From the NCBI GenBank assembly GCA_963721725.1, contig CAVRLX010000019.1, forward strand, positions 186,001 through 250,000: DNA of 64,000 bases, read 5' to 3'. Origin of the DNA: RI-153 sp963721725. Its GTDB lineage: Bacteria > Chloroflexota > Anaerolineae > Caldilineales > Caldilineaceae. The notes beneath the pieces were generated by a model, which saw nothing but the letters and a program-made list of their open reading frames with translations, did not search any database and was not told the origin of the DNA. Shown in pieces: positions 35,555 through 45,124 of this stretch. Made by a program: the position numbers and the translations under genes. How positions within the stretch are numbered: position 1 is the first letter of the stretch; every line of letters starts with the position of its first letter.

Positions 35555-36798
35555 ATGGCCGAACCCGCAATCACCGTTTATGGGGCATATTGGTGTCCCG
35601 ACTGTCGGCGCAGCAAGCAGTTTTTGGGCGAACATCAGATCCCGTACAATTGGGTGGATATTGAAGAGGACAGCGAGGCCGAGGCGTTTGTGATCCAAAA
35701 GAACGAAGGCAAACGCATCATCCCGCTGATCTTGTTTGAGGATGACACGTTTTTGGTGGAGCCGTCTAACGCGGCAACTGGCGGATAAACTGGGATTGCA
35801 GACCAAAGCCCAGCACACCCATTATCCATTTATCGTTATCGGGGGCGGGCCAGCCGGGCTGACCGCCGCGCTCTATGCCGCCCGCGAAGGGATTGACACG
35901 CTGGTGATTGAGCGGGCGGCCTTTGGCGGGCAGGCTGCGGCCACGGAAAAGCTCGACAATTTGCCCGGTTTTCCCGATGGCGTGCCGGGGATTGAATTTG
36001 CCAATCGTCTGCGCCAGCAGGCCCAGCGCTTTGGCGTGGAATTGCTCCAGGCCCAGGATGTGGTGAGCATTCACAGCCACGATAATTATCACTGTGTGGA
36101 GACTGCCACCGGCGATGAATACAGCGCCAATGCGCTGCTGATTACCACGGGCAGCCGCTATCGACGGCTCAACGTGACAGGCGAAAGCGATTACATTGGC
36201 GCGGGCGTCCATTTTTGTGCTACCTGTGATGGTCCATTTTACAAGGGCAAAGAGGTAGCGGTGATTGGCGGAGGCAACAGCGCCGCCGAGGAGAGCTCTA
36301 CTGCTGACCAAATTCGCCGACAAAGTGACAATCCTCGTCCGTGGGGAGAGTTTCAAGGCCAGCCAGGTTATTCAGGAAAATGTACTGGCGGATCCTAAAA
36401 TTGAGGTGCGTTGGAACACCGAGGTCACGGAGTTTATGGGCGAAAAGTCGCAGTTAAGCAGCCTAAGTTTGCTGAACAACAAAACCGGAGAGAAAGACGA
36501 ATTGGCGGTGAACGGGGCGTTTATCTTTGTGGGGCTGGACCCCAATACGAAATTTTTAGCGGACACTGCCATCCAGCGCGATCAATGGGGCTTTATCGTG
36601 ACCGGTCACACACTGGTCCACAGCGGCAAGCGCCCGCCTGGCTACGAAACCAGCGAGCCAACCCTCCTCGAAACCAGTGTGCCGGGGATCTTCGCGGCTG
36701 GGGATGTGCGCAGCGCCAGCACAAAACAGGTTGCCAGCGCCGCCGGGGAAGGGGCCACGGCAGCGCTGCTGGTGCGGGAATGGTTGCGAAAGATATGA
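35555..36798 (+). CDS. Fused glutaredoxin-thioredoxin reductase (two frame breaks)
   Basis: Residues 1-75 are a glutaredoxin/NrdH-like domain with W-C14-P-D-C17. The rest is a thioredoxin-reductase-type flavoprotein with I-G-G-G-P-A-G-L-T-A-A (FAD), C-A-T-C-D redox pair, G-G-G-N-S-A-A-E-E (NADPH) and G-I-F-A-A-G-D-V-R at the end. Frames shift near 35775 and 36295; corrected, the linker L-A-D-K-L-G-L joins the two. ATG 35555 is preceded by AGGAG. The fused chain can move electrons from NADPH to a disulfide and on to a thiol target. Divergent from the aminopeptidase gene; TGCTACAGT at 35495-35503 may be its promoter. Confidence 0.82.
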
Positions 36799-36816
36799 AG
36801 AGTAAAGCGTAAATGC

Positions 36817-36905
36817 CATTCAGGTAAGCTGTTGAGCAGAGATCGGGAGATCGGGAGCAGAAGTCCAATCTCTTAATCGCCTAATCTCTACGTCTTACCT
36901 GAATG
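36817..36905. repeat. CATTCAGGTAAG inverted repeat
   Basis: Exact 12-bp arms (36817-36828 and 36894-36905) flank 65 bases, with a second TACCTGAATGACATT immediately to the right. Confidence 0.6.
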
Positions 36906-36959
36906 ACATTTTACCTGAATGACATTGATAACCTAGCTTCACCCTTCACCCTTCATCCT

Positions 36960-38252
36960 TCAGTCATTACTCGCCGCGCTGGCCTCTATCGTCTGTCGGA
37001 TCTCCGCTTCGCCGTGGGCAGCGCTGACAAAACCGGCTTCAAACTGGCTGGGGGCGAGATAGATGCCCTCTTCAAGCATGGCATGGAAGAAGCGGTTGAA
37101 GCGTTGGGGATGGGCATTCAGCTTGGCGCTTTCGTAGCTGTCGATCACCAGCCCCGCCTCTTTGAGGAAATAGAGGCCAAACATGGAGCCTTCATGGCCC
37201 GCTTGCACAGGAATCCCAGCGGCGTTGGCCGCGTCTTCCAACCCTGCCACCAGTTCCGCCGTGTGCGCTGCGATCTGATCAAAAACGCCCGGTTTGAGCA
37301 GCTCGCGGATCGTGGTCAGCCCGGCCGTCATTGCCAGCGGATTGCCCGACAGCGTGCCTGCCTGATACATCGGGCCAGCAGGGCGCAACCATCTTCATGA
37401 TCTCGCGTTTGCCGCATAGGCCCCCACAGGCAGCCCGCCGCCGATCACTTTGCCCAGGCAGGTAATATCAGGGTCGAGTCCCCAGAGCGCTTGCGCGCCG
37501 CCGAGCGCCACACGAAAGCCCGTCATGACTTCATCGAGAATAAAGAGCGCGCCATACTGGCGGCAGAGGTCTTGCAAGCCCTGCAAATAGCCGGCCTGCG
37601 GCATCACAAAGCCCATATTGGCGGCAATCGGTTCGACAATCACCGCGGCAATGTCGTTGGGGCTGGGCCTTGAACAGGGCCTCTGCAGCATCCAGATCAT
37701 TGAATTCGACGGTGAGGGTTTGGGCGGCGGTGGCAGCGGGAACGCCCGGCGAATCGGGCAGGCCCAGCGTGGCCACACCGCTGCCTGCCTGCACGAGCAG
37801 CATATCGGCGTGGCCGTGATAGCAGCCGGCAATCTTGATGATTTTCTCGCGGCCAGTGTAGGCACGCGCCAGGCGCAGCGCGCTCATAGCTGGCTTCTGT
37901 GCCGCTGTTGACAAAGCGGATCATCTCGACTGAGGGACAAGGTATCAATCACCAAGTTCGGCCAGTTCATTTTCGAGCGCGTGGGCGCGCCGTAGCTGGT
38001 GCCGCGTGCGCAGGGCTTTTTCAGCGCCGCCACGACCGGGGATGGGCGTGACCCATGACCAGCGGCCCCCACGAAAGCACATAGTCAATATAGCGGTTGT
38101 CGTCGGCATCCCAGATGATAGGCCCCTGCGCCGCGATCAATAAAGCGCGGTGTGCCGCCCACGCTGCGAAAGGCGCGCACAGGGCTGTTGACGCCGCCGG
38201 GGATCAAGGTCTGGGCCGTGGCAAAAAGCGCCTCTGAGCGGTTTGTCTGCAT
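36960..38252 (-). pseudogene. hemL: hemL, glutamate-1-semialdehyde 2,1-aminomutase with many frame breaks
   Basis: PLP enzyme of tetrapyrrole synthesis by the C5 pathway. Pieces in order, from ATG 38252: I-P-G-G-V-N-S-P-V-R-A-F, Y-V-L-S-W-G-P-L-V-M-G-H-A-H-P, G-T-S-Y-G-A-P-T, E-M-I-R-F-V-N-S-G-T-E-A, Y-H-G-H-A-D, L-I-F/I-L-D-E-V-M-T-G-F-R, the PLP lysine motif L-G-K-V-I-G-G-G-L-P-V-G, Q-A-G-T-L-S-G-N-P. I count about eight or nine one-base shifts over 1.3 kb, the worst in the window, but no substitution stops. Either a poorly resolved region or a truly broken gene. Being essential for haem, error is more likely. Confidence 0.8.
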
Positions 38253-38427
38253 GACGATCCTTTCTGGCTGAAAGTGAATTCTGTATCAATCTATCTATCT
38301 TGAATGGATAACCTGTTACGGCATTTGGATGGGCAGGCTAGGTAAAGTGGGGGGTGTTCTGAGATCGACACGATCTCTCCATGCAGCGGTTAGTGTGCCA
38401 TTTCCCTTTGAACGGAGCAAATCTTCC

Positions 38428-39887
38428 ATGCAGAAACTTATAATCGTCTCCAACCGGTTGCCCATTAGCGTCAGCAAAGAAGAGGGAAAGCTAACGTTCA
38501 CCGAGAGCATTGGCGGCCTGGCTACAGGGTTGAAATCCTTTGTCGAAAAGAACGAAAGCATTTGGGTGGGCTGGCCGGGCTTGACGGCGGAAGAGGTGAA
38601 CGCTGAGGAGCGTCAGCAAATCGAGGAGCATCTACGCCAGCGCAATTTCTACCCGGTTTTTCTCTCCGAAGAGCAGGTCCAGAAATTTTACTACGGTTTT
38701 TGCAACGACACGATCTGGCCCCTGTTTCACTATTTTCACCTCTACACGCAGTTTGACGAAGGTTATTGGCAGAGCTATCAAGAGGTAAACACCCTCTTTG
38801 CCGAGGCCGTGGCGTCCATCGCCAGCGCTGATGACACCATTTGGATTCAGGACTATCACTTTTTGCTGTTGCCGCAGATGGTGCGAGATCGGGTTCTCCG
38901 TGGCGCGTATCGGCTTCTTTTTACACATCCCATTCCCGTCATACGAGATCTTTCGGCTGTTGCCCTGGCGCGCCGAACTGCTGCGCGGGCGATCGGGCGC
39001 AGACCTCAATGGCTTTCATAGCTATAGCTACGCGGAACATTTCTTAGACAGCGTGCGCCGCATTCTGAGCTATCCCGACAAGATGGGCGTCATTCAGGCT
39101 GAGGATCGACTGATCAAAGCGGATGCCTTCCCCATGGGCATCGATTATGCGCGCTTTGCCGAAGCAGGCACACTGCCCGAAGTCCAGGCCGAGGTCAAGA
39201 AGCTACGCGAAGAGGTGAAAGATCGCAAGATCATCTTCTCGGTGGATCGGCTGGATTACACCAAAGGCATCCCCGAACGGCTGGTGGCTTTTGACTATTT
39301 TCTCACCCACTATCCACACTATCGGGGCAAGGTCTCGCTGATCCAAGTCACCGCGCCGTTACGCACAGGCGTTGAACAGTATCAACACTTGAAGAAGCAG
39401 ATCGACGAATTGGTGGGCGATATTAACGGGCGTCATGCGGATCTGGGCTGGGTTCCCGTCTGGTATCTCTTCCAATCGCAAAGCTTCTGACCCGCTGCGT
39501 GCCCTCTATGAAATCGCCGACGTAGCGCTGCTCACCCCGCTGCGCGATGGCATGAATCTGGTGGCAAAGGAGTACATCGCCAGCAAAACCGATGGCAAAG
39601 GGGTGTTGGTGCTCAGCGAAATGACCGGGGCCGCTAGCGAATTGGTGGAAGCGCTTGTGGTCAATCCCCACAATACAGCACAGATCGCCGCCGCTTTGGA
39701 GACTGCCCTAAGCATGGGCGAAACTGAGCAGAAAGAGCGCAACCGCGCCATGCAAGCCCGCTTGGAACGCTATGATGTGGCGCGCTGGGCACAGGATTTT
39801 ATGGAAAGCTTGGCCGAATCGCACGGCTCAGAACTGCCGCTGACGGTGACACCGCTAGACGCCGAAGTACGCGCGCGCAAATTTTGA
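38428..39887 (+). CDS. otsA: Trehalose-6-phosphate synthase (OtsA domain, two frame breaks)
   Basis: GT20 enzyme joining a nucleotide-glucose to glucose-6-phosphate. ATG 38428 opens L-I-I-V-S-N-R-L-P-I. Then S-I-G-G-L-A-T-G, W-I-Q-D-Y-H-F-L-L-L-P, F-F-L-H-I-P-F-P, V-D-R-L-D-Y-T-K-G-I-P-E-R-L and L-L-T-P-L-R-D-G-M-N-L-V-A-K-E-Y follow, the donor and acceptor motifs of the family. One-base shifts near 38925 and 39475. Uncorrected ORFs are 38329-39021, 38798-39490 and 39435-39887. The end overlaps the phosphatase in a run of four Ts, so the two may be one fused protein. Confidence 0.87.
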
Positions 39888-40615
39888 CTGACTACGCGCA
39901 AGCAGAGCGCCGTCTGCTTCTGTTGGATTACGATGGCACATTGGTCTCCTTTGCCAGCCGCCCGGAAGATGCGATTCCCGACGCGGCGCTGTATACGTTG
40001 CTCAGCGATCTGGCGGCGGATTCCCGCAACGAGGTGATTGTGATCAGCGGGCGCGGCAAAGCCGATCTTAACGAATGGCTGGCCCATCTCGACCTTCATT
40101 TGGTGGCCGAGCATGGGGTCTGGATTCGCGCCCGCGGCGAGGATCGGCAGACGATTGAAGCCGTGGACGATGGCTGGAAAGAGAACATTCGCCCGATTCT
40201 TGAACGCTTTGTGGACCGGACGCCTGGCTCGCAGCTAGAGGAAAAGACCTTTGCGCTGGCGTGGCATCATCGCCGTGTTAACCCCGAACTGGCAACCGTG
40301 AGATCACATGAACTCACGGAGACGCTGCGACAACTAACCGCCAACTTGAATTTGGCCGTGTTAGAAGGCGACAAGGTAATCGAGGTCAAAACTGTGGGCA
40401 TCGACAAAGGGCGGGCGGCGCGGCGCTGGTTAAATGCGGAGACGTGGGATTTTATCCTGGCGATGGGCGATGATTGGACCGACGAAGATATCTTTGCCGT
40501 GCTGCCCGAATCGGCCTATTCGATCCGGGTGCGACTCAATCCGTCGTTGGCTCGCTTTAATTTGGAGTCAACGGACGAGGTGCGTGGTTTGCTCACCGAT
40601 CTTCTTGAGCAGTGA
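39884..40615 (+). CDS. otsB: Trehalose-6-phosphate phosphatase (OtsB domain)
   Basis: HAD-family phosphatase, releasing trehalose. L-L-L-L-D-Y-D-G-T-L-V with the nucleophile Asp, I-V-I-S-G-R (motif II), K-G-R-A-A (motif III Lys) and G-D-D-W-T-D-E-D (motif IV). As read, it begins at TTG 39884, overlapping the synthase stop by 4 bases. One extra T in the T-run would make a single bifunctional synthase-phosphatase with T-D-Y-A-Q-A-E-R-R as linker, a fusion known in other bacteria. The product is a compatible solute. Confidence 0.88.
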   Translation: MTDYAQAERRLLLLDYDGTLVSFASRPEDAIPDAALYTLLSDLAADSRNEVIVISGRGKADLNEWLAHLDLHLVAEHGVWIRARGEDRQTIEAVDDGWKENIRPILERFVDRTPGSQLEEKTFALAWHHRRVNPELATVRSHELTETLRQLTANLNLAVLEGDKVIEVKTVGIDKGRAARRWLNAETWDFILAMGDDWTDEDIFAVLPESAYSIRVRLNPSLARFNLESTDEVRGLLTDLLEQ

Positions 40616-40649
40616 GGCGATTCCGAAGAATTTATGATCCACGAAGGCC

Positions 40650-40693
40650 ACAAAAAGGGATGAGAGCGTAGCTACGCTCTCATCCCTTTTTGT
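40650..40693. terminator. Bidirectional intrinsic terminator
   Basis: Perfect 44-base palindrome, ACAAAAAGGGATGAGAGCGT... and its mirror, with A- and T-runs at the ends. It stands between the convergent otsB and SPFH genes. Confidence 0.9.
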
Positions 40694-40700
40694 GTTTAGA

Positions 40701-41879
40701 TTACTGCCCTGTGTTGCTGGTTTCAATCGTGGGTACAATTCCCGGACCTGGCAAGACAATGGTGGGTGTGGTCCCCTCTGGCGTGAAGATGATCTTGTCG
40801 GTCTCTTTGAGGGCGCTGGCGTTGGCCCGCGCCATCAGCAACTGGAAGTAGTCGGGGATCGAGGTGTAAAGCTCGATCTGGGCGGCTTCCACGGCAACCT
40901 GGGCCTGGGCACGTTGAATGGCGGCCTGGACTTCGATACCGGCAATTTCTAGATCACGTTGGGCAGACAATAGATCATTGGTCTTTTGTGCTTCAATAAT
41001 GGCCTGTTCAGCTTCGACACGCGCCAGCTCATTGGCGCGCTCGGCTTCGATGACGGCTTTCTGGGCCGAGACTTTTTCGCGCTCAAGTTCGGCCAGCGTG
41101 GTCTGCTGGCGGGCCTGCTCTTGAATCCGGCTCTGTTCAATGCGGATCTCGCCTTCTTGGCGGGCCTGTTCGGCCCCAGCCTGGGCTTCGGCACGCAGCT
41201 TATCCTGGGCGGCTTTTTCCGTTTCCAGGCGACTCTGCACAATGGCATCCAGCGCGGTCTGCACCGCTGGCGAGAGGATCACATCGGGGACGACCACATT
41301 GTCAATATTCAGCCCGAAATTGTTGGCAATGTCGCTCAATTCTTCGTCGATACAACTACGCAACACATCGCGGGCCGTGCCAACCACGTTATCATCAAAG
41401 GTGCGATCACCTACGCAGACTTTGGCGGCTTGACGGGCTAGCTCCTGGACACGGGTTTGCACAAGGCTATCGTCCAGATAATAGACCCGATATTGGGCCC
41501 ATTTGGCACGGATAATATCGCGGTCTTTCACACCGGGGCGGAAGATATCGCCGGTGATCACAAGGCCGATGCGTTGCTTGTCGGCGGTGATGATTTCGTC
41601 ATCCTGAATGCTAAACGGCACGGCCTGGCTAGAAATACGCACCATATCCACAAAGAGGCCAACGTCGCCATAGACGCCCGGCCCGACGATATCTTTGATG
41701 CGCCCCCCCTGAAACTGCACGCCCACTTCTTGTTCGTCGACCCGTTCAAAGGCGTAATAGAACTGGTTGGAGAAGATGAGCAGCAAGAAAAGCACGGCGA
41801 TCACAATCACAGCAACGACAATGGGCGAGCCGCGCAGGGCACGGTTACGCAGGTTGGAAAGGTTAGGTGAATTTTGCAT
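40701..41879 (-). CDS. SPFH/prohibitin-like membrane protein
   Basis: 392 residues. One N-terminal membrane helix (about 20-40), an SPFH/band-7 domain (about 45-215, with G-V-Q-F-Q-G-G-R near 53), then a long Ala/Glu/Gln-rich coiled coil (about 215-335) and a Pro/Thr-rich tail. Such proteins form membrane-bound oligomers that organise lipid domains or protect proteases. The region near L-Y-T-S-I-P-D-Y-F-Q-L-L-M is family-typical. Same direction as the J-like protein gene upstream. Confidence 0.85.
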   Translation of the reverse strand: MQNSPNLSNLRNRALRGSPIVVAVIVIAVLFLLLIFSNQFYYAFERVDEQEVGVQFQGGRIKDIVGPGVYGDVGLFVDMVRISSQAVPFSIQDDEIITADKQRIGLVITGDIFRPGVKDRDIIRAKWAQYRVYYLDDSLVQTRVQELARQAAKVCVGDRTFDDNVVGTARDVLRSCIDEELSDIANNFGLNIDNVVVPDVILSPAVQTALDAIVQSRLETEKAAQDKLRAEAQAGAEQARQEGEIRIEQSRIQEQARQQTTLAELEREKVSAQKAVIEAERANELARVEAEQAIIEAQKTNDLLSAQRDLEIAGIEVQAAIQRAQAQVAVEAAQIELYTSIPDYFQLLMARANASALKETDKIIFTPEGTTPTIVLPGPGIVPTIETSNTGQ

Positions 41880-41962
41880 GGAACTTCTCTTTCTATGGAA
41901 ACGGCATCAATAGGGTTGCCAAACAGGGTGGAAACCAGTTGGGACGATCCTAGTATACAGAA

Positions 41963-43074
41963 CTAAGCCGGCGCAACGCTGACGTTTGGTAGACGGTAGC
42001 CTGAAGAAGTGGGGCTGGCATCGGGGGTTGGTTCGGGTGTGGCAGGCAGAATGCTATCGGGCAAGGGATCGGTGGCCGCAAAGATGGGCAAGAGGGTGAG
42101 ATCACCCTCCACGGTCACCGTCCACTCGGCAGCCCAGCCCACGCCTAGTGGGCTGACGATAACCAGCCAGGCATTGTCGGCGGTACGCCCAGCCGCCCAG
42201 GCCGGCGCATCCACGGTCAGAACGCCCAACGAAGCCGCATCGGTGTTCAGGACCGGCGCGCAGATTCACCAAAGAGTAGCGCAACGAGGCCGACATAAAA
42301 CCCAACGGCATTTCGTCAGGGGCAGAGGTGGGCAAGCTCTCTGGCGTGGATTGTTGGGCCAGTTCGGCCAGAGCCACGGCGGTGGCGGTGCCGGCGGCGG
42401 CTTGCTGCACTTGATCCGAGCGAGGCAACAGCAGTGTCAAGACAATGCCCAGGCCCAGAAGTGCGATCATCAAAAAGGGCCAGCCGTCCCAGACCTCGCG
42501 GATGCGTTGACGGCTGGGCTGATAGGGCTGCGGCTGATAGATAGGCGTCAACATGCCGCGGCGGGACGGGACGATTGGGCGGCGTGTAGTTGTCAAAAAG
42601 GTCACGGAGCACCGCTGCATGGTCCAGCGCAACGGTCCATTCCCCGCTTTCGGCATGATAGTGGCGCGCTGCTGGCGGGATGGCTTCTTCCAGCGCACGG
42701 CGCACAGCGGTGAAATCGGCGGCCCAGCCGATCCGAAAGATCACATGCTCGGCAGTGTGGCGCTGTTCCGACAGCCATGCGCCCGATTCGGCCAGATTTT
42801 GTTGGGCGCGGCGTGCCAGATCCAGCGATTCTACGCCGCCGCGACGGGTGCGTAACGTTTCATCGTATTGCTGGCGGCGGGTGACATCGCTCAACACTCG
42901 GTACGATTCTTCCAGGCGCGCCAGTTCAGGATCCTCGTCGGGGCCAGCGTGTTGCTGCGCCAAGATGGCCTCTGTACGATATTGGCGCAGCAATCGCTGA
43001 TAGGCCGCCTCAATCACAGCCGGGGAAGCCTCGGTACGAATGCCTAAAATTTGATAGTGAGTCTTTTCTCGCAT
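41963..43074 (-). CDS. Membrane-anchored J-like domain protein with SH3-like end (two frame breaks)
   Basis: The N-terminal 70 residues follow the DnaJ J-domain pattern: Y-Q-I-L-G-I near residue 8, A-Y-Q-R-L-L, and Y-R-V-L-S-D then R-Q-Q-Y-D. However, the H-P-D motif needed to stimulate Hsp70 is not present (Q-Y-R-T-E at that place). After frame shifts near 42550 and 42250 come one membrane helix (W-P-F-L-M-I-A-L-L-G-L-G) and a bacterial SH3-like end (Y-S-L-V-N-L-R-A ... G-V-G-W-A-A-E-W). Uncorrected ORFs are 42316-43074, 42102-42698 and 41963-42229. An Hsp70 gene lies a few kb away. Confidence 0.65.
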
Positions 43075-43167
43075 GAAAGCCTATAGGTACTCATTACACC
43101 TTCAGAGTGGTCGAACCCCTGGTCAGGGCGTCCCAAATCGCAAATGGGAGACCGGCAATCCCAGCTT

Positions 43168-44169
43168 TTATCGCTGTACGCCCCCGGCCACCGTGCCGGC
43201 GCTACGCACCAATGCTTCGATCTCGGCCCGCTCGAAAAGGCCCATATCGCCGGGGATCGTATATTTGAAGGCCGCCGCCGCCGTTCCCCAACGCAGCCCT
43301 TCGGCCAGCCATTGGGCCGGATCACTGGGTGCAAGGTAACGATAGAGCAGGCCGCCGATAAACGAATCGCCCGCGCCAATCCGCCCCACCGTCCCCGTGA
43401 CGGGAAAGACGGGCTGATGCACAGGCGCTTTGCCCGGCTCGGCGGCGATTGCGCCTTCTTCGCCCAGAGTCAACACAATCGTGGCCTGGGGATAGAGGTC
43501 GTGGAAAAAGGCCAACGCCTCTTGTGGGGTGGCCTGGGCAGAGACGCCGTAGATGGTCTGGGCGTCGCGCAAAGGGATGAAAAAGAGATCGGCCACGGCA
43601 GCAAAAGCTTGGCAACCAGCCCGGCAGACTTCCGGTGTCCACAGTTTGGCCCGATAGTTTACATCAAAGCTGGTGGTCCACCCGGCGGCGCGGGCGAGTT
43701 CCAATGCACGGGCGGCGGTGGCCGCCGCGCTTTCGCTAATCGCCAGTGTGATCCCGGTGAGGTGCAAATGGCGGGCCTGCCCCGGTTGAAAAAGCGCTTC
43801 GGGGAGATCGTCGGGGCACATGCGCGCCATGGCCGAATCGGCGCGGTCATAGATCACGGTGGTGGGGCGCGAGCCTTCGCCAAACTCGATGAAGAAGGTT
43901 CCCAGCCGATCCTGTGCCGACCAGACCACATGTGTGGTGTCCACACCGTTGCCGGTGAGCGTGCGTGTAATCCGTTTGCCGAGCGGGTTATCGGGCAAGC
44001 GCGAAAGCCAGGCCACGTTGAGGCCCAGGCGCGCCAGGGTCACGGCCATATTGGATTCGGTGCCGCCGATTTCGATTTCAAAAACGCCGGTCTGTTCAAT
44101 GCGCAGATGGCCGGGCGGGTTAAGGCGCATCATGGTTTCGCCCAATGTGACGACATCGTAACGGCTCAT
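43168..44169 (-). CDS. kdgK: PfkB family sugar kinase, likely 2-keto-3-deoxygluconate kinase
   Basis: 333 residues of the ribokinase/PfkB fold. N-terminal G-E-T-M-M-R-L and G-G-T-E-S-N-M-A-V-T-L-A-R-L-G are the sugar-binding region. G-R-I-G-A-G-D-S-F-I-G-G near residue 270 holds the catalytic Asp and anion hole. Overlaps the aldolase gene by 4 bases; the pair phosphorylates KDG and splits the product, the lower Entner-Doudoroff route. KDG as substrate is inferred from that partner. Confidence 0.85.
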   Translation of the reverse strand: MSRYDVVTLGETMMRLNPPGHLRIEQTGVFEIEIGGTESNMAVTLARLGLNVAWLSRLPDNPLGKRITRTLTGNGVDTTHVVWSAQDRLGTFFIEFGEGSRPTTVIYDRADSAMARMCPDDLPEALFQPGQARHLHLTGITLAISESAAATAARALELARAAGWTTSFDVNYRAKLWTPEVCRAGCQAFAAVADLFFIPLRDAQTIYGVSAQATPQEALAFFHDLYPQATIVLTLGEEGAIAAEPGKAPVHQPVFPVTGTVGRIGAGDSFIGGLLYRYLAPSDPAQWLAEGLRWGTAAAAFKYTIPGDMGLFERAEIEALVRSAGTVAGGVQR

Positions 44170-44843
44170 TTTGTGCTCCTGGCAGCGTGGACGGTTTCGA
44201 CAAATTGGGCGGCGCGGCGGGTGAGTTCATCCCAGTGGGCGGCGGCGATGAGATTTTTATCCACAAGGCTGCTGCCCGCGCCCACGGCTACCGCACCGTT
44301 GCGGATGAAATCGGCGGCGTTGGCAACTTCGACCCCGCCGGTGGGCATCAATTTCAGGTGGGGCATGGGGGCCAGCACGTCCTTGAAATAGCCGGGGCCA
44401 ACCGCCGAGGCGGGAAAGACCTTGACTACAGACGCTCCGGCTGTCCACGCCGTTTGGATCTCCGTGGGGGTGAGCGCGCCGGGCATTACCGGGACGCCCT
44501 GGGCCACACAGTGGTGAACAGTGGGCAGATCGAGCATGGGGGCAACGATAAAGGCTGCACCGCCGTCTATGGCGGCTTGGGCCATCTCGACATTCAAAAC
44601 GGATCCCATGCCCAGGGCCGCTTCGCCGCGCCGAAACTGCGGCACGGCTTCCAGCAACAGCGGCAGAGCATCCAAGGCGCCGGGGCTGGTCATGGTCAGT
44701 TCCACGGCGGTGACGCCACCCGCCAGCAGCGCAGTTGCCAGTTCCACGGCATGGGCCAAACTGGAGAGGCGCACAACGGGGACAACCCCGCCGCGCACAA
44801 TGGTATCAACAACAGTATTTACGTCGGTTGCGCTCTTCGCCAT
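44166..44843 (-). CDS. eda: KDPG/KHG aldolase
   Basis: 225 residues, class I aldolase splitting 2-keto-3-deoxy-6-phosphogluconate to pyruvate and glyceraldehyde-3-phosphate. V-E-L-T-M-T-S-P near residue 47 (catalytic Glu), V-M-P-G-A-L-T-P-T-E near 118, V-V-K-V-F-P-A-S near 139 (Schiff-base Lys), and M-P-T-G-G-V near 163 are all present. Upstream gene of the pair; ATG 44843, with no clear strong ribosome site. Confidence 0.92.
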   Translation of the reverse strand: MAKSATDVNTVVDTIVRGGVVPVVRLSSLAHAVELATALLAGGVTAVELTMTSPGALDALPLLLEAVPQFRRGEAALGMGSVLNVEMAQAAIDGGAAFIVAPMLDLPTVHHCVAQGVPVMPGALTPTEIQTAWTAGASVVKVFPASAVGPGYFKDVLAPMPHLKLMPTGGVEVANAADFIRNGAVAVGAGSSLVDKNLIAAAHWDELTRRAAQFVETVHAARSTK

Positions 44844-44998
44844 GCGACGGTTCCTCTTCTCGTGTGGGATATTAAGATTGCGCTATCATCAACGATTATA
44901 GCCCGACAAGGTGAGATCTTCAACGCACGCACGCAAAGTGGTTTGATTGTAGGCTTTTCTCTCCAATGGTGAGCCATTCGGGGAAAATTTGGCGAGGG

Positions 44999-45007
44999 TG
45001 ATATAAT
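44999..45007 (+). promoter_or_regulatory. Extended -10 promoter (TGATATAAT)
   Basis: Consensus TATAAT with TG one base upstream, no clear -35. It precedes the DUF2760-Hsp70 pair by about 115 bases. Confidence 0.55.
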
Positions 45008-45020
45008 CCCCCCGATACTG

Positions 45021-45056
45021 CACAGAAAACAGCACAGAAAACAGCACAGAAAGCAG
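45021..45056. repeat. Three tandem 12-base repeats in a 5-prime leader
   Basis: CACAGAAAACAG twice, then CACAGAAAGCAG, exactly in line from 45021 to 45056. It would lie in the leader of the DUF2760-Hsp70 transcript. Confidence 0.8.
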
Positions 45057-45124
45057 TGCCGTACATAAACGTGGGGATTTACGGCTGTGTATCCCAGCGA
45101 TATGTGTTCAATCAGGAGTCAACC

